Source of the DNA: Lichina pygmaea
Lineage: Eukaryota > Ascomycota > Lichinomycetes > Lichinales > Lichinaceae
Reading direction: 5' to 3'
Assembly: GCA_963422465.1 (NCBI GenBank)
Contig: OY730171.1
Span: 744,001-808,000 of the forward strand
Length of the DNA: 64,000 nt
A program made the position numbers and the translations under genes. Every line of letters begins with the position of its first letter. Position 1 is the stretch's first letter. Under the pieces are notes generated by a model, which had not been told where the DNA came from, did no database searches, and saw only the letters and a program-made list of their open reading frames with translations. Below are positions 1 to 10,304 of this stretch, piece after piece.

Positions 1-2790
1 CTGAGAGGAGAGTAATCACAATTGATTATGTGAGCTTCGACCATCACGGCAGGCTCTCATCCTCCACCCCAGTCTGCCTGGTCATTGAGTGATTCCACTG
101 GCAACACCATCGGTACCGAACAGGGTGTTCTGGAGGTGGCCACCACGGAGGACATCAGCCCTGTCGCAATTGCGACGTGCGAGTCCCTTGGCGCACTCTT
201 GCCGACTTGTGCTCAGACATGTTACGAGATCGAAGAGCTGGCTCGGTGAAGCCATGCAACCCATGCCCTGAAATTTATCCGAGTGCAGATCAGATACAGG
301 AGAGAGGAATCAGTCAAGCAGATGTCCAGAACCGATGCTGGGATTCCGTTTCTGTGTCTCCCAGCCGCACTCTGCACTCTGTCAAGTTATGATGTGGCCC
401 TACCGACTGGACTTGTTACTTCAGGTGACCGCCGGCAAGGACCAACTTCGGCCGACCCTCAGTCAGTTCCAGAGATTCATGGATGCCCTGAGCACGAGAG
501 TTTCTTTTTCTGACTCCACCAACAGTGCTCCTGGCCGGGATATCTGATTTCGGAATTTATCTGTACATGCCCATGAGTGGTGATTTCCTACGTGGAAAAG
601 GCTTGATATCTTTGAGCGCTTCTCTGCACACCCTGATACTCATACCTGACAAACTTGGTCAAGTTCGAGAGGAGTGTTTGATTGACATCTGAACTTCATG
701 TCAATACACCCTCCGGATTGTTGTTTATCAATCACTGTCTTGGAAAGCCACCACTTCTGCCGACGCCTGTGTTCTGCAAGACAGAAAGCTTGAACTTGGA
801 GCATCTTCGTGCCTTCGGAGAGATCATAGTGAACGGGACTGAAGTATGCATGCCAGGATGGGGTGGCCTAATGGATGTACAGACGTGGGTGGACTATCAG
901 ATTACATTGCCTCTTGACAGTCACCCAACATGATAAACAAAGATTCAAAATCAGCCAAGTCTTGCATGCCGTTGTCAAAGATGCAAGAGCAAAAGTACTT
1001 CTTGCCGAGAACCTCAGGAAGGTGTTCTGTGGTCTCTTTGAACCTTTCATCATCAATCAATGGATATCGCTGGCATATCTTCAGGCTCGGACAGTTCTCT
1101 ATCATACGCTTAGCGTACATGAAGATGCTAGAGAATTGCTATATCACGATGCGGGACAAGAACAGACGTGGTATCATGGCAAGAACAAATAGCGTTTCTG
1201 TGTTTCTTTAAGAAAGGAATACATTCACAACTGTTTCTTGCAGCTCTGGACTTTTCCTGATCCCTTGGCCATGTATGGAATGCAATTCGGCGTCCATCAA
1301 CAACTCTTGGAACAGTCTGTGCAAGATATATGAACCTTCTGCTACTGAACAGAACTTTTTGTGTAACGCCGCAATAAGATGAGATGGTGGTTGCCAATCG
1401 AAACGGGTCGCGCGGTGTCGGTGTTTATCAGGGAGGGGACCCCAGTTCAGACATCAACGAAGTCAAGGAGAGCGCTCGACAGAATGATGTCCATGCCAAG
1501 ATGACCGGAGAGGAGAGTGCTTTGAGGGAAGTCAGACGATGGGAGATGCAACAATCAAAGCTTAAGAAAACTACCCTTCTGGTACCGGTAAAGCTCAGAA
1601 CTCGATTGAGGTACTCAAAGTTAAGTCCATCGAGGTTTCACTTGTACGCACAGCTCACCCAGACCACCAACCACAGCATCTGGACACAACGCTTTATTTT
1701 GTCCCTGAGAGCCTCACAGCACCTCGTCTACCCGCTCAACTGGGCAGATATATGGAGTGGCAAGTTTCCACCGATCGAGATGCTGTTCGGTAGATTCAGC
1801 GTGGCGGGGCAAGGCAACGAAACGTCGGCCTGGGCCGTCGTCTCATGGCTCGAGAACATTGCCCGACAGGTCCGTGCGGACACGAGAGAAAGTCACCGGC
1901 CGGCCTCACAATTCCAGCTGGGCAACGACGACTACTTACCCCTTGGACCACCCATCCCCCGGAGGGCAGAAAGCTGATGTTTGTCAGCAGAGCCTTTGGA
2001 AGGCAGCTGTCCACAACCATCCAACAACGATCCGCTCGACCTCCTCTTGTGCATGTCGATGGATGTGTCAGATGTGCTCTTGAACTCTGCATTGCCAACA
2101 AACAAAACGTTGTCTCATAAGACTTTCTCTCTTCAACTTTCAAACTACTTCTAATCATCTTCTTACCGAGCTTGACTCACTAGGAGTGTTTGCTGAGTGG
2201 CTGTTGTGGTGCCATACCGCTATCATATACTGTAGCCTCTGGTCTACAGATACTGCGCAGTTGCGCCCCTTTGCAGCCCTGCTTGGGCCACACACCCTCG
2301 ATATCATGTCTAGGCTTAACTCATATACGTACGGATACGTACTGCAGGACAACTTCGTCGGGGGAGCCGTCGAGTTGTTGCCACGAACCTTGTGCTGTGC
2401 ATACCAGGACGCACCAAGTCATTCGTCCCGTATTTGGGTAATATCTCCGGGCGGGTACGAGCGTATCACCAGACGAGTGCACCGGGTACGGATGCATAGC
2501 GCCGTTTCAACCCTTCTTTGCATGCAGGCACCATCTCCGTTGACATATCGCTTTGACCCCAACCCAACAACATGGCGTTGGCGTCGTACGAAGGTACGTT
2601 CTATGGCTCCAGACGAGCCCTGCGTCTTCCGCCTAACTCGGGAAAAATGGGGCTTTGCGGCGTTAGCTCCCGGCTACCGGTACTCCACAGAGGCTCTCAA
2701 TCTCGCAACGCAGGGAATACGAATTGGACCTCCGGGCCGACGACCCTCTCCGGACAAGGCGCGACGGAACTTGCAGATTCTGTCCAGGCG
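1..2790. other. No confident gene; unresolved sequence
   Basis: I find only short, overlapping open frames here. The longest on the + strand run at 1384-1977 (197 codons) and 2186-2800 (204 codons). Neither shows a recognisable domain, signal peptide or convincing splice structure, and their composition is low-bias. The stretch 868-1397 is open on both strands, and its minus-strand translation is somewhat protein-like, so a decayed gene or transposon fragment is possible. Nothing further can be supported. Confidence 0.5.
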
Positions 2791-2795
2791 CCGAA

Positions 2796-2802
2796 TATAA
2801 AG
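2796..2802 (+). promoter_or_regulatory. TATA-like element before the secreted-protein ORF
   Basis: TATAAAG lies 92 bases upstream of the ATG at 2888 in otherwise GC-rich sequence. It is followed by a short pyrimidine- and CA-rich leader. The distance fits a fungal TATA box with a short 5' untranslated region. Functional use is inferred. Confidence 0.4.
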
Positions 2803-2887
2803 ATGACCTTCGCCCAGTGTCTTATCAGCGCACAATCTTTCGACCCCACAAACTCAATCGCACCAGCCCGCCCGGTATCCATTCACG

Positions 2888-3305
2888 ATGCACGTCTACC
2901 AGACCGCCACCACTCTGCTGCTGGCCATCCCGATGGCCACCTCAGCCTCACCCTTAGCCAGCTCGAGGTCAGACCCCTATGAATCAGCTCTAGGGCAGAT
3001 GCCGACGGCGCAGAAACAAGTACTGGTGGATAACGACTACGAGACTTGCACCAAGAGCCACGTACGGCAACGGCCGTGAGACCCCGATCGAAGAGCAGGA
3101 ACGCCGGCGTCGCGGATCGTCGCCTCGGGGGCCCACATTCAAGATCGTCCCGCCGCGAATCATCAGACCAAACTTGATAAGGATCGAGGACGAGTACATG
3201 CCCGACCACTCGGATTACGCCCGGTTTTGCCGGAAGGGTCGTCGAGCGTGCAACAGGATGACTCCAGCCGAGAATAGACCCGCCGATGAGTTCGAAGCGT
3301 ATTGA
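2888..3305 (+). CDS. Small secreted protein candidate
   Basis: The ATG at 2888 opens a clear signal peptide: a short N-region, then a hydrophobic run TTLLLAIPMATSASP with a plausible cleavage after SA. The initial frame stops at 3079, but a second open frame (codon starts divisible by 3) carries a polar, Arg/Pro-rich C-terminus with two cysteines and ends in TGA at 3303-3305. A GTCAGA donor at 2968 and a CCAAG acceptor at 3055, with a GATAAC branch-like site between, join the frames exactly. The product would be about 109 residues, secreted, with no recognised family. An alternative is a frameshifted pseudogene that keeps the bases I treat as intron. A small effector-like protein is only an inference from size and signal peptide. 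Confidence 0.45.
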
Positions 3306-3987
3306 TTGGCATCAACAGCTTCCTTCTCCAAACGAACCCCATTTTCTTGTTTTTCACTTGTCAAGAGTCACGTTCGTACTTTCTTCGGTCACGTTTCTAT
3401 GCGTGTGCCTAGGTTTGCATGATGGCGGAACGATACCATTTGGGTGGGTGTGGGGGAAGGTGCGCTGGACTGCGTCGTTGAGCGCCCCCGACAGCCACCC
3501 TGATCTTCGACAGCTACCAAGCCAGCATATGCAGCGCAAGAGTCACGGTGTACTGTACACACGTGTATATACGTATATAGACGACCAGCAAAAAGGTCAA
3601 ACATAGACCTTTGGCATTTGCGGTATATGTCTACGGAGTACCTACCGTACGGAGTACAATCAGTTGATGCCACAGAACTCACTTCAACTCCACGTCACAA
3701 AGAGCTTCCACTCGCCATCCGATCCTCGACTTGACGATATTCTTTTAAAATTAAGGACGAAGACACCGATGCTCCTGCGACTTTTCGCCACCCCCCCCCC
3801 AGCGCTGTACGGTACGGAAATACAAGTCATCAAGTGAAAGACATATCGAACCCGACCTAGCACGCTCGAAGAGAGTTAGCTTCTCAGATAGAATCCGATT
3901 CTTATCAGCAGGTGGGGGGGAAAGTTGATTGCCCGACTTTCTAATCCATCCGTTGCAACGAGCATCACTGGATGAAGCTGTATCAGT

Positions 3988-4112
3988 ACCTTACCGTACC
4001 TTACCTTACCGTACCGTACCTTACCGTACCGTACCTTACCGTACCTTACCGTACCGTACCTTACCGTACCGTACCTTACCGTACCGTACCTTACCGTACC
4101 GTACCGTACGTA
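3988..4112. repeat. (TACCGTACCT)n-type pentamer/decamer tandem repeat
   Basis: About 25 imperfect copies of the pentamer TACCG/TACCT (read as CCTTA/CCGTA) run without interruption, ending in GTACGTACGTA. A second GTAC-rich patch (GTACCG and GTACTG units) follows at 4230-4290. Short open frames across it (for example YRTVPYRT repeats) are a by-product of the repeat. No gene is seen in 3306-5549. Confidence 0.9.
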
Positions 4113-4229
4113 CGTAGCAGCGACCAGTTACTGCAACATGGGACTTTGGTCATGTTGTGTGGGCTCCCATCGTGGCTGGGGGGCAACTTTTGCCGGTCGT
4201 GAATCCACCTGGATTGGGTATCTAGTAAT

Positions 4230-4290
4230 ACGTACCGCAATACGTACCGTGTCGTACCGGTACCGGTACTGTACCGGTACCGGTACTGTA
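4230..4290. repeat. GTACCG/GTACTG short tandem repeat
   Basis: Overlapping GTACCGGTACCGGTACTG units form nested palindromes. This is the same GTAC vocabulary as the upstream pentamer array and many other spacers in the window. Confidence 0.8.
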
Positions 4291-4511
4291 CCGGTACTGT
4301 GGTGAGGTGAGGTGCGGTGTGGTGTGGTAAAACTTACGTGATGGTGAGCAGCAACTTGATGAGTTTTGACCGACGGCTGGTATGGCACGCCCGGGTGATT
4401 GTTGGCTGATGGGAGTGATAGGGTCTTACAGTACTGTACCGGTACAGCGAGAGTGGTGTTGCTCATTGGTGGTTCAATCGCTCTCAACTGAAGCTGGCGT
4501 GTGCCCGCAAG

Positions 4512-4551
4512 TCTCCTCCTCCTCCTCCTCCTCCTCCTCCTCCTCCTCCTC
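4512..4551. repeat. (CTC)n microsatellite
   Basis: About 13 perfect CTC/TCC units. A shorter (CT)n run sits at about 5032-5050 and degenerate GATGGT/GTGATG repeats at about 5138-5235, all in gene-free sequence. Confidence 0.9.
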
Positions 4552-5549
4552 GAGAGCTAGTCGCCTGCCTGCCTGCCAGGGCCTCCACCGATCATCATCA
4601 AAGAAGTCTCAGGTGGCTTCACTTTGTTCCACCAAGACGCACATCGTGCCGTACACTGCCCAAGAGTCCCAAGCTGCTTGTCTGTAATCATTCACAGTCA
4701 GGCCACCGCTGGCTTTTCTGCTTCTTCCACAGTTGGCCAACGAGTGCAAGCTCTCTTTTTGGGACAGAAGAGAATGTGTGCGAGACACTGTACTTTCGTG
4801 TTGTAAGTCCGGGATAGGTAGAGTATCCCTAGATGGGCCAGGACCCATTGGGGGTAATTACGGCATGTCTGGAGAAAGTGCTGGATGATTGATGAAAAGA
4901 CCCTGATGCCCGGGCTCCAGAAGTGTGACGGGTTGTGAAGGAGCATCAGCATGAGCAGCTTTCACTCTCTGCTCAAGCCCTGTCCACCTTGCTGCATCAA
5001 GGAATTTGGTCTTGAGTAATTGTGTTACAGTTCTCTCTCTCTCTCTCTCCGGGTTTGGATAGGGCAACATGCTTGATCTGGTATAGACAGCTTTAATGGA
5101 GGTGCTTTTGATGGGCCTGTTGATTATGGTAGTTGTTCTGATGGTGATGACAGTAATGATGGTGCTGATAGTGATGATAGTGGTGGTGCTGGCAGTGATG
5201 ATAGTGGTGGCGGAGGTGATGGTGGTGACGATGATTGTGGCTGGAAGCAAAGCATGTTCAATATACATGCTTTCATCCAGATGCTATTGAGCTGGGCTAG
5301 AGCCCATGAGATGTTCAATCTATGATCGCTTGTTCTCAGTCTGCCACTGAATCCTCTCTAAATCCGTCACACAGCTGAAGATGACCTACTCAGCACGTTG
5401 GACAGTGTTGTAGGGTAGCACGATCATTGCGAGCCAGTGTTACAGCGATGTCATGTATATACCCGAGCAAGCCAGATAGCTAGTGCGCCACGCGTTTGAT
5501 CAGACGGTCTATGATATCGACAGATGCCGCTGCACTGCGCCCGACGGCT

Positions 5550-7702
5550 CTAAACATCGGCTCGCGCTCTAGCTTCTTCTTCCTGCTTCGCTCGCTGCTT
5601 TGGCGGGGGATCCGGGCGCGTGATGAAGCCCCCGGTGAAGATTGCCTGTTGGCTTGGGTCAGCCAGGATACAGCCAAGGGCTGTAGAAGGAGTGCTTGAA
5701 GAGTGGACATCTACGAATCGCAGCCGGAGGCTCGGTTCAGAAAATACAGCGATGATCTGCACACTCCCAAAGCACATCGGATGCCGGACGCTGATGACGA
5801 AATGTCCGGAGAGACGACACTCACGGCAGGCAGTGCACTACAGACGCTTATCAGTCCCAACGTCCAAGTCATCGTCCCCCACCCCGCGCTTCTCTCGATG
5901 AAGCCGCCCCAGATCGGTCCGACGAGGGTCCCCCCCGCAAAGGCCATGTTGAACAGCCCGTAAGCTTGGGCATAGGCTCCCTTGCGACCGAAACTCCCAG
6001 GGTGTCGTCTCTCGCGAGCTTGGACGAGGTACGTCATCTCGGCCAGGACGGGCACGACGACAAGCGTCATGCCGGCACCGATCACCAAGATGAGCGCCAC
6101 GAGAAGAACCTTGTGGCCTGTGGTGTTGTCCTCGACCAGCCGCAGGAGGACGAGCGGAGGAAGAGCGACGACGAAGCCAGCGGTGGCGATCCACCTCGGT
6201 CCGTAGGTATCAGATGCCCATCCTGTCGGCTCCATCTGTCAGCGCGGCACGGCAGCGACATCATCTGCAGGACGAAGAGCCTACCGACGAGTGGAGCGAA
6301 CAGTGTCGGAGCCATGTCGGCGAGGAACACCAAGCCCGCTGCAGTGGGACCCCATCGGAAGACGCGCTTGACAAAAAGCGGAATCACCTACGGACGTGCG
6401 GTCAGAAGTGGCTGTGGGAACGAGGGCACCGGCCACATTTACGGCGTCAAAACTTGCGGCGATAAGCGCTTGGACAAAGGAGCACCAAAGCGTTGACAGC
6501 AGACGGCGCGACCGAAGCAGAGTGACAACTGGGGGGAGACGGTTGACGAGCCTCGATAGCCTGGTCTTTTCGGGTCGGTGGGAAGTTTCTTGTGCCACCG
6601 GTAGCGGATCCGCTTGCGCCTTCTCAAAGCGCGACTCTGAGCGCTCGACAAAGGGTCCATCCAAGTGCGATGCCCGTTCGACCGGCAGCTGGCTAGGTTC
6701 GAGGGTGTTGCCCTGCCGAGGCGTGTCCCACTGGGCCGCAATCTTCTTCTCGATCATGACCAGCCGGAGGAGAATGTCGAGCCCGAGCAAGCCAAAGGCC
6801 ATGGCGAAGACGGCGTAGTAGCCCGCTCGTTCGTAGACGACGCCGCCGAGCAAGGGACCGGCAAGCGTGGAGGCGCTCAGGGAGATGCTGACGTACCCCA
6901 TGATCTCGCCAACGTTCGATTCGCCGACGGTGTCGACGAGGAGGGCCAGGCCCACGGTCCAGACCATGGAGGCCGATATGCCTTGCAGAAGGCGGCCAAG
7001 GACCAGAAGACCGGCGGTCTTGCCCAGACAGAGCAGGAGCGTGGAACCGGACAGGGCGAACAGGCCGGCCAGCAAGGGCGAGCGCCGAGACTCTGTGTGA
7101 TCCGCGATCCACCCAAAGACGGCTGTACCCGGGGATCAGTACTTCCGCATCGGTCGCCCGACGTGGAGGGAACGTACGGGATCCGACGAGCAAGCCAGCG
7201 CCGTAGACCGCCAACAGAACGGAGACCCATTGCTGCACTGTAAGCTTATCAGTCTACCGAAAAAGGGTGGCTTGTCGTTCGAGGCCCGACCGACCTTGAT
7301 CGGGTCGCACTCCAGCCCGTTCCGTGATGGCGAAAGGCACGACGGGCACAATCTTTGCGTCACATGCATCAGAACTTGTGCTTTCATAGGATGAAGCCCA
7401 AGACGGAGGCTTGCTGGGGCCGGGGGAGTATATACCACGTCATATAAAAACAGATCCTTCTCAAGCATACAAGTCAGTAGTGAGCTTATCCATATTGGGC
7501 GGGCCAAGGGTGGAACGCGGTCGACGAAGGCCTGTTGAACCAATCGACGTACAGTGAAGACAGCAACGCAGACGGTCAGGACGATGAACCATTTGGCAGA
7601 GCGAAAGTGCAGCAGCCACGGCCGTGGCTTGAGAGGCCGTGTTGGTCCCTGCATCTCCTGTGCGGCCAGGTCGTCCCCATTCTTGCGCCAAGGAAGCTTC
7701 AT
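5550..7702 (-). CDS. MFS transporter (DHA1/vesicular amine transporter-like)
   Basis: This is a 521-residue proton-coupled transporter of the major facilitator superfamily, probably exporting small molecules across the plasma or vacuolar membrane; the substrate is unknown. Eight exons on the minus strand: 7702-7553, 7456-7436, 7352-7295, 7237-7178, 7122-6443, 6387-6285, 6222-5825, 5645-5550, summing to 1566 nt. The start is the ATG before MKLPWRKNGDD; TM1 follows at about residues 36-50. The family signature FTDLFLYDVIVPVVPF is rebuilt across three exons, one only 21 nt. Motif A appears as GWIADHTESRR (about residues 99-109) and its C-terminal duplicate as GWASDTYGPRW (about 358-368), giving the two six-helix halves. 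The last intron (179 nt, GTGAGT donor) joins to the FTGGF tail typical of the group. No cluster genes flank it. Confidence 0.9.
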
Positions 7703-8251
7703 AGCGGTCCAAGCAGGCTATCAAAGAAAAGATGACGATAACGACGAATAGGACGATGAATGAACCACTCCTGAGATTATATCCAGAACAGGCAATCGAC
7801 GAGTACCAGAGGCCTTCTTGGCCGAGACTGATATCATCCAGTCTGCAGCAACAGTAGACAGGGATGCGCCACACAGACAAGACTTGGCAGGACGACCTGT
7901 CAAGAAAGACGTAGACTCTCCAGTGGACTCGACGTATATATACATGATCAGATGGACCGTCCAGAACAGATGATCAATCATGAGAAGCATGATATGCCCA
8001 CAGGAGTTTGACATGTCGGGCCTTTCGGGCCGGGAAAGCGCGGCGGCGGCATCGGCGAGTACGGTACCGAACTATAGATGCGCCGTTCGCGCTTAAGAAA
8101 GACTGATGGACGACCGGGTGAGCCATCCGACCTGCACCGCGTCACCGTAGAGCTCGACCGCGGCTCTGGCTCCATCTTGACCGCTTCATCATCAAGCCCC
8201 AGCGGCAGCCATCGCGGCAGCCACCAGCGGCAGCCATCATCCCAGCCTTGG
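7703..8251. other. Intergenic, no gene seen
   Basis: Upstream region of the MFS gene. I see no convincing open frame, only a short GGCAGCCA-type repeat at about 8203-8240. Confidence 0.5.
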
Positions 8252-8446
8252 CTACAGTAATACCGTAACCAAGAGAGCCCTCGAGGTCAAGACCGAAGCA
8301 CGCCGACACCGATGGTGCCGTAGGGGAGTCACCGCCAAGCTCCGGCCCCGGTGCCACAGATGCTTCCTTTCCTCCACGTTTTGTTTTGCCAGGTCTATTT
8401 CCTTTTGTTCCGCCGAACGTTGTTTGGCGTCGGCGCGCTCGGCCAT
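8252..8446 (-). CDS. Short hypothetical ORF next to a MITE
   Basis: A 64-codon frame starts at ATG 8446. Its first half is charged and helical (Glu/Lys/Gln-rich, about residues 1-30), like a short coiled coil. The second half is Arg/Leu-rich and may be intronic or untranslated sequence. It lies just downstream (minus strand) of the MITE at 8524-8732. I do not recognise it; it could be a real small protein, an exon of a larger gene, or chance. Confidence 0.2.
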   Translation of the reverse strand: MAERADAKQRSAEQKEIDLAKQNVEERKHLWHRGRSLAVTPLRHHRCRRASVLTSRALLVTVLL

Positions 8447-8523
8447 TTTCGTGGCGTTGCGTTTTGGTATGTACTTCCGTACGTACTGTATGTACTCTGC
8501 ACAGAGGTACAGTATGTACGTAT

Positions 8524-8732
8524 GTACAGTAGCATGACACAAGTCTGTACTCCGTATACCATCCTATACAATATCAACTTTGGGTAGCATCCATCTTGCC
8601 GTTAGTGATGTGACTGCAGTATCACGGAGAACTGTTGATGTTGTCACATCACTTATGACCACTGCGACCGACACCACGTAGGGGCGTACGTACTCGTACG
8701 TTACGTACACAGACTTGTGCGGTGACCCGTAC
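8524..8732. mobile_element. MITE copy 1 (GTACAGTG...ACAAGTCTG family)
   Basis: The left end reads GTACAGTAGCATGACACAAG, and the right end, reverse-complemented, reads GTACGGGTCACCGCACAAG. Its right half (about 8620-8700, with GTCACATCACTTATGACCAC and GTAGGGGCGTACG) matches the right half of the copy at 19152-19334, with differences mostly C/T or G/A. No coding capacity is present, so this is a non-autonomous inverted-repeat element. No clear target duplication was found. Confidence 0.75.
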
Positions 8733-9559
8733 CTTCGTTCCAGGCTCTTCGGTGTTTTCGGACCGCGAGCGCCGTTTGTGCCTTTGGTACGTACTCGTAT
8801 GTACTACGTTCAGCAGCGGTACGTACCCTCGTACCCTCATACCACCGTACTCTCATCCCACGGTCTCCTTGCCAAAACTCCCAAGACAAGTCTCCGCATT
8901 TCCAGGATTCGACGTCCGGCAACAACTTTTGTGTCAGGGGGCCAAGGTACCTTCGTACTGGTCGCTCCACAAACTGCTGACTCAGCAAATCACGTGAACG
9001 CGCCCCTCCTACACCGAGAGCAACTCGCACGAGGGAGGAGGGTCAAGGGTGATTGAGGACCGGCAGTCGAACAAGAGGTTTCTGCTTGATTTGATTAGTT
9101 GTTACGGGCAATCAATTCGTCAAGTGTCGATTCATGAAGAATCGTACCCGTATGATGGTTCATTAGTCTGCCTGGATACAGTAGTCGGTCATCTCGACAA
9201 CGGCTTAGTGCGTCGGTCAGTCTATCAGTTCGTCAGTTCATCAGTCCGTGAATCCATCCGGATCAGCCCATTGGCTACCGTAGTGTCGAGGCATGTGTTC
9301 TAGTACGCCCGGCGCCACGCTCATGTGCCACTCCACGCCACCCACGTCTCCGGGCCTCGAGGCCAGACTATAAGACCTGTCTACTGCTGCTGTCCACGTT
9401 TATGCTGGTGTTTATGGTTATGTGTGTGTTTGTTTGTTGGTGGTAGTGGTGGATGTAAGAAGAGATACAGAGTTGGAGTGGAGGGTGAAAGGGACAGAGC
9501 GAGAGAGATTGAAAGCCCTCTCTGCTCCCCTGATTCGAGACGCAATCCTCTCCTCCACC
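8733..9559. other. Intergenic with GTAC islands, no gene seen
   Basis: Convergent spacer downstream of the Vid30-like gene. It contains GTACGTACTCGTATGTAC-type motifs at about 8787-8850 and GT-rich sequence at 9405-9450. Open frames are short and featureless. Confidence 0.5.
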
Positions 9560-10272
9560 CTATTGCATGTAGTCCTTGCGGACGTTGATCAGGCCCCCGC
9601 CACCGCCTTCCTCGGCGAGTTCTTGGACCAGCACCTCTGCCTGTTGGAAGATCCGTTCGATCGACGACGTGGCCGACTTGCCGAGCGAGACTAAAAGCGG
9701 ATGTCAAGTGGACGAGGTCAGCGAGGAGAACAACGACGCCGTCTCCATCGTAGTGGCCATCACCACTTTGTACGCAAGATAGCAGGGATAGAGGAGTGGG
9801 CACGTCGCCCCGATTCAACGTACCGAGTATGGCCGCGTTGAGATCCTCGGCCACGGGCACCCGTCCGCTGGGTTCCAGCAGGTGCGCGACGACGGAGCTC
9901 ATCGGTTCCTCGTACGCGAGCAGCGAGAAGGTGTCCTCGAGCGTCTTCTTGACCTCGCGGCGGTGGTCGTCCCGGAACTCCTGCCGCAACTCTTGTCCGT
10001 ACTCGAGCGTCTCCTGCAGCAGATTGAAGTGTCGAGCCGCGGCGTCGTCCGCGGCGTCGTCCGCGTCGTCCGCGGCGTCGTCCGCGTCGTCCGCGCCGCC
10101 GTTCTCTTCCATCTCCATACCGTCCCAGTCGGCGCCGCCCTCTTGGACTTGCTCGTCGACCTCCATCTCTTCGTCGAAGACACTGCCACGGTGCCGTTCA
10201 CGATTCTCCTCTTCGTTTGCGTCCTCGTCGTGTCCCTTCTTCTGATCGTCGTCGTCGTCCTCTTCCTCCGCC

Positions 10273-10304
<32 letters not shown>

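Noticed and set aside
3929-4202. Tyr-Arg-Thr repeat peptides
   Set aside because: Products of the TACCG/TACCT tandem array, not genes.
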